In this document: positions 1-11,283 of the stretch, piece by piece
Layout: every line of letters starts with the position of its first letter
Position numbering within the stretch: position 1 is the stretch's first letter
DNA from: Auanema rhodensis
Taxonomy: Eukaryota; Nematoda; Chromadorea; Rhabditida; Rhabditidae
Length of the DNA stretch: 64,000 nt
Assembly (NCBI GenBank): GCA_964057225.1
Contig: OZ059900.1
Coordinates: forward strand, 22,583,638-22,647,637
Direction of reading: 5' to 3'
Made by a program: the position numbers and the translations under genes
Notes under the pieces: model-generated
Database searches by the model: none
The model's input: only the letters and a program-made list of their open reading frames with translations
What the model was told of the DNA's origin: nothing

Positions 1-6
1 TATGCT

Positions 7-45
7 GGAAAACCAGTTTTTGGAAATTTCGCTGTAAACAAGGTT
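7..45 (+). other. Extra ~39-bp segment of the satellite A monomer (example in monomer 1)
   Basis: When the two halves of the 342-bp monomer are aligned by eye (46-200 against 205-348), this segment has no partner. It contains the direct repeat TGGAAA...TGGAAA, the small hairpin CTGG-AAAA-CCAG (5-16) and the CENP-B-box-like 17-mer. It recurs in every complete monomer of both orientations. It could be an insertion into an ancestral dimer, or the leftover of a third subunit. Confidence 0.5.
27..43 (+). other. CENP-B-box-like 17-mer in satellite A (example in monomer 1)
   Basis: The sequence tttcgctgtaaacaagg fits the known CENP-B box core nTTCGnnnnAnnCGGGn at seven of nine fixed positions. TTCG, A, and the C and last G of CGGG are present; the two central G are A. 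The 17-mer is kept in almost every satellite A monomer. The monomer at 11968 has gtaaagaagg and so also loses the C. No binding protein can be inferred from sequence, and such partial matches arise by chance in AT-rich repeats, so this is a candidate only. Confidence 0.35.
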
Positions 46-200
46 TTGACTTACGATTTCATGTGTTCAAACTCATGCAATGTCAATGAAACCTAGCTCA
101 AAATTGTTCCTACAACGTCTAGTTCCACTTTCACGACAAAAAAACAGGGGTTAGAAAATTAAGGAAATTAGCATATTCTGAGGGCACGCCCCTTATGGCT
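46..200 (+). repeat. Satellite A internal subunit 1 (example in monomer 1)
   Basis: This half aligns by eye with 205-348. Anchors in order: TTGA (46 and 205), CGATTT, GTTCA, tcaatgaaac with tcaaatgaaac, tgttcctac with tgttacatac, ctttcacgac with ttttacatgc, tagaaaat with tagaaaaa, ctgag with atgag, and ttatggct with ttatgct. The offset stays between about 146 and 159 bp throughout. The collinear order of anchors argues for an ancient duplication rather than chance. Confidence 0.55.
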
Positions 201-204
201 AATA
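166..204 (+). other. Imperfect hairpin/cruciform in each satellite A monomer (example in monomer 1)
   Basis: Outer stem ATTAGC (167-172) pairs with GCTAAT (198-203). It is extended by ATA (173-175) with TAT (194-196), leaving G197 bulged. An inner stem forms from AGGGC (181-185) and GCCCCT (188-193) around AC. In the ccttt variant the inner stem is a perfect AGGGC/GCCCT; on the + strand of the inverted array this reads agggcgtgccct. The cctc variant weakens the inner stem while the outer stem is kept. This is the most GC-rich spot of an otherwise AT-rich monomer. Confidence 0.6.
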
Positions 205-348
205 TTGATTAAATCGATTTTTGTTCATATGAGTCGTCAAATGAAACGAATTTCAGCGTGTTACATACTAAAATGAAGCATTTTACATGCTGAACACTAG
301 AAAAATACAAAAACACAGTATTTCCCATGAGAAATATTTTATTATGCT
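205..348 (+). repeat. Satellite A internal subunit 2 (example in monomer 1, running into monomer 2)
   Basis: Partner of the subunit at 46-200, about 144 bp against 155 bp. The main length differences are gaps near the gggg run and in the first 30 bp. The halves are strongly diverged, so the doubling predates the expansion of the 342-bp monomer, which is now the unit of homogenisation. Confidence 0.55.
211..232 (+). other. Two perfect palindromes in satellite A (example in monomer 1)
   Basis: AAATCGATTT (211-220, containing ATCGAT) and TCATATGA (225-232, containing CATATG) lie four bases apart and recur in nearly every monomer of both orientations. A few inverted monomers (for example near 25034, 28453 and 29136) carry aatcgaatta, which breaks the first palindrome. 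The sites should give a monomer-length ladder with enzymes cutting ATCGAT or CATATG. Confidence 0.8.
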
Positions 349-684
349 GGAAAACCAGTTTTTGGAAATTTCGCTGTAAACAAGGTTTTGACTTACGATT
401 TCATGTGTTCAAACTCATGCAATGTCAATGAAACCTAGCTCAAAATTGTTCCTACAACGTCTAGTTCCACTTTCACGACAACAAAACAGGGGTTAGAAAA
501 TTAAGGAAATTAGCATATTCTGAGGGCACGCCCCTTATGGCTAATATTGATTAAATCGATTTTTGTTCATATGAGTCGTCAAATGCAACGAATTTCAGCG
601 TGTTACATACTAAAATGAAGCATTTCACATGCTGAACACTAGAAAAATACAAAAACACAGTATTTCCCATGAGAAATATTTTAT

Positions 685-3600
685 TATGCTGGAAAACCAG
701 TTTTTGGAAATTTCGCTGTAAACAAGGTTTTGACTTACGATTTCATGTGTTCAAACTCATGCAATGTCAATGAAACCTAGCTCAAAATTGTTATTACAAC
801 GTCTAGTTCCACTTTCACGACAAAAAAACAGGGGTTAGAAAATTAAGGAAATTAGCATATTCTGAGGGCACGCCTCTTATGGCTAATATTGATTAAATCG
901 ATTTTTGTTCATATGAGTCGTCAAATGCAACGAATTTCAGCGTGTTACATACTAAAATGAAACATTTTACATGCTGAACACTATAAAAATACAAAAACAC
1001 AGTATTTCCCATGAGAAATATTTTATTATGCTGGAAAACCAGTTTTTGGAAATTTCGCTGTAAACAAGGTTTTGACTTACGATTTCATGTGTTCAAACTC
1101 ATGCAATGTCAATGAAACCTAGCTCAAAATTGTTCCTACAACGTCTAGTTCCACTTTCACGACAAAAAAACAGGGGTTAGAAAATTAAGGAAATTAGCAT
1201 ATTCTGAGGGCACGCCCCTTATGGCTAATATTGATTAAATCGATTTTTGTTCATATGAGTCGTCGAATGAAACGAATTTCAGCGTGTTACATACTAAAAT
1301 GAAGCATTTTACATGCTGAACACTAGAAAAATACAAAAACACAGTATTTCCCATGAGAAATATTTTATTATGCTGGAAAACCAGTTTTTGGAAATTTCGC
1401 TGTAAACAAGGTTTTGACTTACGATTTCATGTGTTCAAACTCATGCAATGTCAATGAAACCTAGCTCAAAATTGTTATTACAACGTCTAGTTTCACTTTC
1501 ACGACAAAAAAACAGGGGTTAGAAAATTAAGGAAATTAGCATATTCTGAGGGCACGCCTCTTATGGCTAATATTGATTAAATCGATTTTTGTTCATATGA
1601 GTCGTCAAATGCAACGAATTTCAGCGTGTTACATACTAAAATGAAACATTTTACATGCTGAACACTATAAAAATACAAAAACACAGTATTTCCCATGAGA
1701 AATATTTTATTATGCTGGAAAACCAGTTTTTGGAAATTTCGCTGTAAACAAGGTTTTGACTTACGATTTCATGTGTTCAAACTCATGCAATGTCAATGAA
1801 ACCTAGCTCAAAATTGTTCCTACAACGTCTAGTTCCACTTTCACGACAAAAAAACAGGGGTTAGAAAATTAAGGAAATTAGCATATTATGAGGGCACGCC
1901 CCTTATGGCTAATATTGATTAAATCGATTTTTGTTCATATGAGTCGTCAAATGAAACGAATTTCAGCGTGTTACATACTAAAATAAAGCATTTCACATGC
2001 TGAACACTAGAAAAATACAAAAACACAGTATTTCCCATGAGAAATATTTTATTATGCTGGAAAACCAGTTTTTGGAAATTTCGCTGTAAACAAGGTTTTG
2101 ACTTACGATTTCATGTGTTCAAACTCATGCAATGTCAATGAAACCTAGCTCAAAATTGTTCCTACAACGTCTAGTTCCACTTTCACGACAACAAAACAGG
2201 GGTTAGAAAATTAAGGAAATTAGCATATTCTGAGGGCACGCCCCTTATGGCTAATATTGATTAAATCGATTTTTGTTCATATGAGTCGTCAAATGCAACG
2301 AATTTCAGCGTGTTACATACTAAAATGAAGCATTTCACATGCTGAACACTAGAAAAATACAAAAACACAGTATTTCCCATGAGAAATATTTTATTATGCT
2401 GGAAAACCAGTTTTTGGAAATTTCGCTGTAAACAAGGTTTTGACTTACGATTTCATGTGTTCAAACTCATGCAATGTCAATGAAACCTAGCTCAAAATTG
2501 TTATTACAACGTCTAGTTCCACTTTCACGACAAAAAAACAGGGGTTAGAAAATTAAGGAAATTAGCATATTCTGAGGGCACGCCTCTTATGGCTAATATT
2601 GATTAAATCGATTTTTGTTCATATGAGTCGTCAAATGCAACGAATTTCAGCGTGTTACATACTAAAATGAAGCATTTTACATGCTGAACACTATAAAAAT
2701 ACAAAAACACAGTATTTCCCATGAGAAATATTTTATTATGCTGGAAAACCAGTTTTTGGAAATTTCGCTGTAAACAAGGTTTTGACTTACGATTTCATGT
2801 GTTCAAACTCATGCAATGTCAATGAAACCTAGCTCAAAATTGTTCCTACAACGTCTAGTTCCACTTTCACGACAAAAAAACAGTGGTTAGAAAATTAGAT
2901 AATTAGCATATTCTGAGGGCACGCCCCTTATGGCTAATATTGATTAAATCGATTTTTGTTCATATGAGTCGTCAAATGCAACGAATTTCAGCGTGTTACA
3001 TACTAAAATGAAACATTTTACATGCTGAACACTATAAAAATACAAAAACACAGTATTTCACATGAGAAATATTTTATTATGCTGGAAAACCAGTTTTTGG
3101 AAATTTCGCTGTAAACAAGGTTTTGACTTACGATTTCATGTGTTCAAACTCATGCAATGTCAATGAAACCTAGCTCAAAATTGTTCGTACAACGTCTAGT
3201 TCCACTTTCACGACAAAAAAACAGGGGTTAGAAAATTAAGGAAATTAGCATATTCTGAGGGCACGCCTCTTATGGCTAATATTGATTAAATCGATTTTTG
3301 TTCATATGAGTCGTCAAATGCAACGAATTTCAGCGTGTTACATACTAAAATGAAGCATTTTACATGCTGAACACTAGAAAAATACAAAAACACAGTATTT
3401 CCCATGAGAAATATTTTATTATGCTGGAAAACCAGTTTTTGGAAATTTCGCTGTAAACAAGGTTTTGACTTACGAATTCATGTGTTCAAACTCATGCAAT
3501 GTCAATGAAACCTAGCTCAAAATTGTTATTACAACGTCTAGTTCCACTTTCACGACAAAAAAACAGGGGTTAGAAAATTAAGGAAATTAGCATATTCTGA

Positions 3601-4786
3601 GGGCACGCCTCTTATGGCTAATATTGATTAAATCGATTTTTGTTCATATGAGTCGTCAAATGCAACGAATTTCAGCGTGTTACATACTAAAATGAAGCAT
3701 TTTACATGCTGAACACTATAAAAATACAAAAACACAGTATTTCCCATGAGAAATATTTTATTATGCTGGAAAACCAGTTTTTGGAAATTTCGCTGTAAAC
3801 AAGGTTTTGACTTACGATTTCATGTGTTCAAACTCATGCAATGTCAATGAAACCTAGCTCAAAATTGTTCCTACAACGTCTAGTTCCACTTTCACGACAA
3901 AAAAACAGTGGTTAGAAAATTAGATAATTAGCATATTCTGAGGGCACGCCCCTTATGGCTAATATTGATTAAATCGATTTTTGTTCATATGAGTCGTCAA
4001 ATGCAACGAATTTCAGCGTGTTACATACTAAAATGAAACATTTTACATGCTGAACACTATAAAAATACAAAAACACAGTATTTCCCATGAGAAATATTTT
4101 ATTATGCTGGAAAACCAGTTTTTGGAAATTTCGCTGTAAACAAGGTTTTGACTTACGATTTCATGTGTTCAAACTCATGCAATGTCAATGAAACCTAGCT
4201 CAAAATTGTTCGTACAACGTCTAGTTCCACTTTCACGACAAAAAAACAGGGGTTAGAAAATTAAGGAAATTAGCATATTCTGAGGGCACGCCTCTTATGG
4301 CTAATATTGATTAAATCGATTTTTGTTCATATGAGTCGTCAAATGCAACGAATTTCAGCGTGTTACATACTAAAATGAAGCATTTCACATGCTGAACACT
4401 AGAAAAATACAAAAACACAGTATTTCCCATGAGAAATATTTTATTATGCTGGAAAACCAGTTTTTGGAAAGTTCGCTGTAAACAAGGTTTTGACTTACGA
4501 TTTCATGTGTTCAAACTCATGCAATGTCAATGAAACCTAGCTCAAAATTGTTCCTACAACGTCTAGTTCCACTTTCACGACAAAAAAACAGGGGTTAGAA
4601 AATTAAGGAAATTAGCATATTCTGAGGGCACGCCCTTTATGGCTAATATTGATTAAATCGATTTTTGTTCATATGAGTCGTCAAATGCAACGAATTTCAG
4701 CGTGTTACATACTAAAATGAAACATTTTACATGCTGAACACTAGAAAAATACAAAAACACAGTATTTCCCATGAGAAATATTTTAT
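685..4786 (+). repeat. Satellite A 12-monomer higher-order repeat, copy 1 (divergent)
   Basis: Twelve monomers (4102 bp) whose variant order matches the following unit at 4787-8889. The sequence of types agrees monomer by monomer at most diagnostic sites: att/cctc/ctata, then cct/gaaacg, then att with tttcac, then cct/gaaacg, then caac, then att/cctc, then the 341-bp cagtgg form, and so on. It lacks several private changes shared by copies 2 and 3 (gtgctc, cccttgag, the extra T with acaattt). It therefore looks older or was homogenised separately. Unit edges are arbitrary to the nearest monomer. Confidence 0.7.
982..988 (+). promoter_or_regulatory. TATA-box-like string in the ctata variant of satellite A (example)
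   Basis: The G-to-T change of ctagaaaaat to ctataaaaat creates TATAAAA. By my reading it is present in about 21 of the 44 complete forward monomers. Beyond the inversion it appears only in the first few kilobases (reverse complement ttttata near 15712, 16065 and 17091). No initiator or transcript evidence is visible; it may be neutral. Confidence 0.25.
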
Positions 4787-7700
4787 TATGCTGGAAAACC
4801 AGTTTTTGGAAATTTCGCTGTAAACAAGGTTTTGACTTACGATTTCATGTGCTCAAACTCATGCAATGTCAATGAAACCTAGCTCAAAATTGTTATTACA
4901 ACGTCTAGTTCCACTTTCACGACAAAAAAACAGGGGTTAGAAAATTAAGGAAATTAGCATATTCTGAGGGCACGCCTCTTATGGCTAATATTGATTAAAT
5001 CGATTTTTGTTCATATGAGTCGTCAAATGCAACGAATTTCAGCGTGTTACATACTAAAATGAAACATTTTACATGCTGAACACTATAAAAATACAAAAAC
5101 ACAGTATTTCCCATGAGAAATATTTTATTATGCTGGAAAACCAGTTTTTGGAAATTTCGCTGTAAACAAGGTTTTGACTTACGATTTCATGTGTTCAAAC
5201 TCATGCAATGTCAATGAAACCTAGCTCAAAATTGTTCCTACAACGTCTAGTTCCACTTTCACGACAAAAAAACAGGGGTTAGAAAATTAAGGAAATTAGC
5301 ATATTCTGAGGGCACGCCCCTTATGGCTAATATTGATTAAATCGATTTTTGTTCATATGAGTCGTCAAATGAAACGAATTTCAGCGTGTTACATACTAAA
5401 ATGAAGCATTTCACATGCTGAACACTAGAAAAATACAAAAACACAGTATTTCCCTTGAGAAATATTTTATTATGCTGGAAAACCAGTTTTTGGAAATTTC
5501 GCTGTAAACAAGGTTTTGACTTACGATTTCATGTGTTCAAACTCATGCAATGTCAATGAAACCTAGCTCAAAATTGTTATTACAACGTCTAGTTTCACTT
5601 TCACGACAAAAAAACAGGGGTTAGAAAATTAAGGAAATTAGCATATTCTGAGGGCACGCCTCTTATGGCTAATATTGATTAAATCGATTTTTGTTCATAT
5701 GAGTCGTCAAATGCAACGAATTTCAGCGTGTTACATACTAAAATGAAACATTTTACATGCTGAACACTATAAAAATACAAAAACACAGTATTTCCCATGA
5801 GAAATATTTTATTATGCTGGAAAACCAGTTTTTGGAAATTTCGCTGTAAACAAGGTTTTGACTTACGATTTCATGTGTTCAAACTCATGCAATGTCAATG
5901 AAACCTAGCTCAAAATTGTTCCTACAACGTCTAGTTCCACTTTCACGACAAAAAAACAGGGGTTAGAAAATTAAGGAAATTAGCATATTCTGAGGGCACG
6001 CCCCTTATGGCTAATATTGATTAAATCGATTTTTGTTCATATGAGTCGTCAAATGAAACGAATTTCAGCGTGTTACATACTAAAATGAAGCATTTCACAT
6101 GCTGAACACTAGAAAAATACAAAAACACAGTATTTCCCATGAGAAATATTTTATTATGCTGGAAAACCAGTTTTTTGGAAATTTCGCTGTAAACAAGGTT
6201 TTGACTTACAATTTCATGTGTTCAAACTCATGCAATGTCAATGAAACCTAGCTCAAAATTGTTCCTACAACGTCTAGTTCCACTTTCACGACAACAAAAC
6301 AGGGGTTAGAAAATTAAGGAAATTAGCATATTCTGAGGGCACGCCCCTTATGGCTAATATTGATTAAATCGATTTTTGTTCATATGAGTCGTCAAATGCA
6401 ACGAATTTCAGCGTGTTACATACTAAAATGAAGCATTTCACATGCTGAACACTAGAAAAATACAAAAACACAGTATTTCCCATGAGAAATATTTTATTAT
6501 GCTGGAAAACCAGTTTTTGGAAATTTCGCTGTAAACAAGGTTTTGACTTACGATTTCATGTGTTCAAACTCATGCAATGTCAATGAAACCTAGCTCAAAA
6601 TTGTTATTACAACGTCTAGTTCCACTTTCACGACAAAAAAACAGGGGTTAGAAAATTAAGGAAATTAGCATATTCTGAGGGCACGCCTCTTATGGCTAAT
6701 ATTGATTAAATCGATTTTTGTTCATATGAGTCGTCAAATGCAACGAATTTCAGCGTGTTACATACTAAAATGAAGCATTTTACATGCTGAACACTATAAA
6801 AATACAAAAACACAGTATTTCCCATGAGAAATATTTTATTATGCTGGAAAACCAGTTTTTGGAAATTTCGCTGTAAACAAGGTTTTGACTTACGATTTCA
6901 TGTGTTCAAACTCATGCAATGTCAATGAAACCTAGCTCAAAATTGTTCCTACAACGTCTAGTTCCACTTTCACGACAAAAAAACAGTGGTTAGAAAATTA
7001 GATAATTAGCATATTCTGAGGGCACGCCCCTTATGGCTAATATTGATTAAATCGATTTTTGTTCATATGAGTCGTCAAATGCAACGAATTTCAGCGTGTT
7101 ACATACTAAAATGAAACATTTTACATGCTGAACACTATAAAAATACAAAAACACAGTATTTCCCATGAGAAATATTTTATTATGCTGGAAAACCAGTTTT
7201 TGGAAATTTCGCTGTAAACAAGGTTTTGACTTACGATTTCATGTGTTCAAACTCATGCAATGTCAATGAAACCTAGCTCAAAATTGTTCCTACAACGTCT
7301 AGTTCCACTTTCACGACAAAAAAACAGGGGTTAGAAAATTAAGGAAATTAGCATATTCTGAGGGCACGCCCCTTATGGCTAATATTGATTAAATCGATTT
7401 TTGTTCATATGAGTCGTCAAATGCAACGAATTTCAGCGTGTTACATACTAAAATGAAGCATTTTACATGCTGAACACTAGAAAAATACAAAAACACAGTA
7501 TTTCCCATGAGAAATATTTTATTATGCTGGAAAACCAGTTTTTGGAAATTTCGCTGTAAACAAGGTTTTGACTTACGATTTCATGTGTTCAAACTCATGC
7601 AATGTCAATGAAACCTAGCTCAAAATTGTTATTACAACGTCTAGTTCCACTTTCACGACAAAAAAACAGGGGTTAGAAAATTAAGGAAATTAGCATATTC

Positions 7701-8889
7701 TGAGGGCACGCCTCTTATGGCTAATATTGATTAAATCGATTTTTGTTCATATGAGTCGTCAAATGCAACGAATTTCAGCGTGTTACATACTAAAATGAAG
7801 CATTTTACATGCTGAACACTATAAAAATACAAAAACACAGTATTTCCCATGAGAAATATTTTATTATGCTGGAAAACCAGTTTTTGGAAATTTCGCTGTA
7901 AACAAGGTTTTGACTTACGATTTCATGTGTTCAAACTCATGCAATGTCAATGAAACCTAGCTCAAAATTGTTCCTACAACGTCTAGTTCCACTTTCACGA
8001 CAAAAAAACAGTGGTTAGAAAATTAGATAATTAGCATATTCTGAGGGCACGCCCCTTATGGCTAATATTGATTAAATCGATTTTTGTTCATATGAGTCGT
8101 CAAATGCAACGAATTTCAGCGTGTTACATACTAAAATGAAACATTTTACATGCTGAACACTATAAAAATACAAAAACACAGTATTTCCCATGAGAAATAT
8201 TTTATTATGCTGGAAAACCAGTTTTTGGAAATTTCGCTGTAAACAAGGTTTTGACTTACGATTTCATGTGTTCAAACTCATGCAATGTCAATGAAACCTA
8301 GCTCAAAATTGTTCGTACAACGTCTAGTTCCACTTTCACGACAAAAAAACAGGGGTTAGAAAATTAAGGAAATTAGCATATTCTGAGGGCACGCCTCTTA
8401 TGGCTAATATTGATTAAATCGATTTTTGTTCATATGAGTCGTCAAATGCAACGAATTTCAGCGTGTTACATACTAAAATGAAGCATTTCACATGCTGAAC
8501 ACTAGAAAAATACAAAAACACAGTATTTCCCATGAGAAATATTTTATTATGCTGGAAAACCAGTTTTTGGAAAGTTCGCTGTAAACAAGGTTTTGACTTA
8601 CGATTTCATGTGTTCAAACTCATGCAATGTCAATGAAACCTAGCTCAAAATTGTTCCTACAACGTCTAGTTCCACTTTCACGACAAAAAAACAGGGGTTA
8701 GAAAATTAAGGAAATTAGCATATTCTGAGGGCACGCCCTTTATGGCTAATATTGATTAAATCGATTTTTGTTCATATGAGTCGTCAAATGCAACGAATTT
8801 CAGCGTGTTACATACTAAAATGAAACATTTTACATGCTGAACACTAGAAAAATACAAAAACACAGTATTTCCCATGAGAAATATTTTAT
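4787..8889 (+). repeat. Satellite A 12-monomer higher-order repeat, copy 2
   Basis: Twelve monomers, 4103 bp. Private variants recur exactly 4103 bp later: gttcgc at 4471 and 8574, gtgctc with its C at 4852 and 8955, and cccttgag with its T at 5455 and 9558. The extra-T monomer with acaattt also recurs, at 6155 and 10258. This is a true HOR period rather than chance similarity between monomers. The stretches 3762-7180 and 7865-11283 (3419 bp each) agree at every diagnostic site I checked, pointing to a recent multi-monomer duplication. Confidence 0.88.
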
Positions 8890-11283
8890 TATGCTGGAAA
8901 ACCAGTTTTTGGAAATTTCGCTGTAAACAAGGTTTTGACTTACGATTTCATGTGCTCAAACTCATGCAATGTCAATGAAACCTAGCTCAAAATTGTTATT
9001 ACAACGTCTAGTTCCACTTTCACGACAAAAAAACAGGGGTTAGAAAATTAAGGAAATTAGCATATTCTGAGGGCACGCCTCTTATGGCTAATATTGATTA
9101 AATCGATTTTTGTTCATATGAGTCGTCAAATGCAACGAATTTCAGCGTGTTACATACTAAAATGAAACATTTTACATGCTGAACACTATAAAAATACAAA
9201 AACACAGTATTTCCCATGAGAAATATTTTATTATGCTGGAAAACCAGTTTTTGGAAATTTCGCTGTAAACAAGGTTTTGACTTACGATTTCATGTGTTCA
9301 AACTCATGCAATGTCAATGAAACCTAGCTCAAAATTGTTCCTACAACGTCTAGTTCCACTTTCACGACAAAAAAACAGGGGTTAGAAAATTAAGGAAATT
9401 AGCATATTCTGAGGGCACGCCCCTTATGGCTAATATTGATTAAATCGATTTTTGTTCATATGAGTCGTCAAATGAAACGAATTTCAGCGTGTTACATACT
9501 AAAATGAAGCATTTCACATGCTGAACACTAGAAAAATACAAAAACACAGTATTTCCCTTGAGAAATATTTTATTATGCTGGAAAACCAGTTTTTGGAAAT
9601 TTCGCTGTAAACAAGGTTTTGACTTACGATTTCATGTGTTCAAACTCATGCAATGTCAATGAAACCTAGCTCAAAATTGTTATTACAACGTCTAGTTTCA
9701 CTTTCACGACAAAAAAACAGGGGTTAGAAAATTAAGGAAATTAGCATATTCTGAGGGCACGCCTCTTATGGCTAATATTGATTAAATCGATTTTTGTTCA
9801 TATGAGTCGTCAAATGCAACGAATTTCAGCGTGTTACATACTAAAATGAAACATTTTACATGCTGAACACTATAAAAATACAAAAACACAGTATTTCCCA
9901 TGAGAAATATTTTATTATGCTGGAAAACCAGTTTTTGGAAATTTCGCTGTAAACAAGGTTTTGACTTACGATTTCATGTGTTCAAACTCATGCAATGTCA
10001 ATGAAACCTAGCTCAAAATTGTTCCTACAACGTCTAGTTCCACTTTCACGACAAAAAAACAGGGGTTAGAAAATTAAGGAAATTAGCATATTCTGAGGGC
10101 ACGCCCCTTATGGCTAATATTGATTAAATCGATTTTTGTTCATATGAGTCGTCAAATGAAACGAATTTCAGCGTGTTACATACTAAAATGAAGCATTTCA
10201 CATGCTGAACACTAGAAAAATACAAAAACACAGTATTTCCCATGAGAAATATTTTATTATGCTGGAAAACCAGTTTTTTGGAAATTTCGCTGTAAACAAG
10301 GTTTTGACTTACAATTTCATGTGTTCAAACTCATGCAATGTCAATGAAACCTAGCTCAAAATTGTTCCTACAACGTCTAGTTCCACTTTCACGACAACAA
10401 AACAGGGGTTAGAAAATTAAGGAAATTAGCATATTCTGAGGGCACGCCCCTTATGGCTAATATTGATTAAATCGATTTTTGTTCATATGAGTCGTCAAAT
10501 GCAACGAATTTCAGCGTGTTACATACTAAAATGAAGCATTTCACATGCTGAACACTAGAAAAATACAAAAACACAGTATTTCCCATGAGAAATATTTTAT
10601 TATGCTGGAAAACCAGTTTTTGGAAATTTCGCTGTAAACAAGGTTTTGACTTACGATTTCATGTGTTCAAACTCATGCAATGTCAATGAAACCTAGCTCA
10701 AAATTGTTATTACAACGTCTAGTTCCACTTTCACGACAAAAAAACAGGGGTTAGAAAATTAAGGAAATTAGCATATTCTGAGGGCACGCCTCTTATGGCT
10801 AATATTGATTAAATCGATTTTTGTTCATATGAGTCGTCAAATGCAACGAATTTCAGCGTGTTACATACTAAAATGAAGCATTTTACATGCTGAACACTAT
10901 AAAAATACAAAAACACAGTATTTCCCATGAGAAATATTTTATTATGCTGGAAAACCAGTTTTTGGAAATTTCGCTGTAAACAAGGTTTTGACTTACGATT
11001 TCATGTGTTCAAACTCATGCAATGTCAATGAAACCTAGCTCAAAATTGTTCCTACAACGTCTAGTTCCACTTTCACGACAAAAAAACAGTGGTTAGAAAA
11101 TTAGATAATTAGCATATTCTGAGGGCACGCCCCTTATGGCTAATATTGATTAAATCGATTTTTGTTCATATGAGTCGTCAAATGCAACGAATTTCAGCGT
11201 GTTACATACTAAAATGAAACATTTTACATGCTGAACACTATAAAAATACAAAAACACAGTATTTCCCATGAGAAATATTTTAT
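8890..11283 (+). repeat. Satellite A higher-order repeat, copy 3, truncated to 7 monomers
   Basis: Seven monomers match the first seven of copy 2 (4787-7180). After the 341-bp cagtgg monomer at 10943 the order breaks. The next monomer, at 11284, is not the expected cct/gcaacg/ctagaa type seen at 7181. Instead it is a gaaacg/cccttgag type like the ones at 5129 and 9232. The unit thus lost its last five monomers. Confidence 0.8.

Noticed and set aside
145-165. Telomere-like ggttag string
   Set aside because: It occurs once per monomer as ggggttagaaaa and is not tandemly repeated, so it is not a telomeric repeat.
65-408. RNA polymerase III box-like strings (gttcaaactc like a B box, tggctaatat like an A box)
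   Set aside because: Neither matches fully, and the nearest A-to-B spacing in the correct order (about 200 bp) is too long for a tRNA- or SINE-type promoter.
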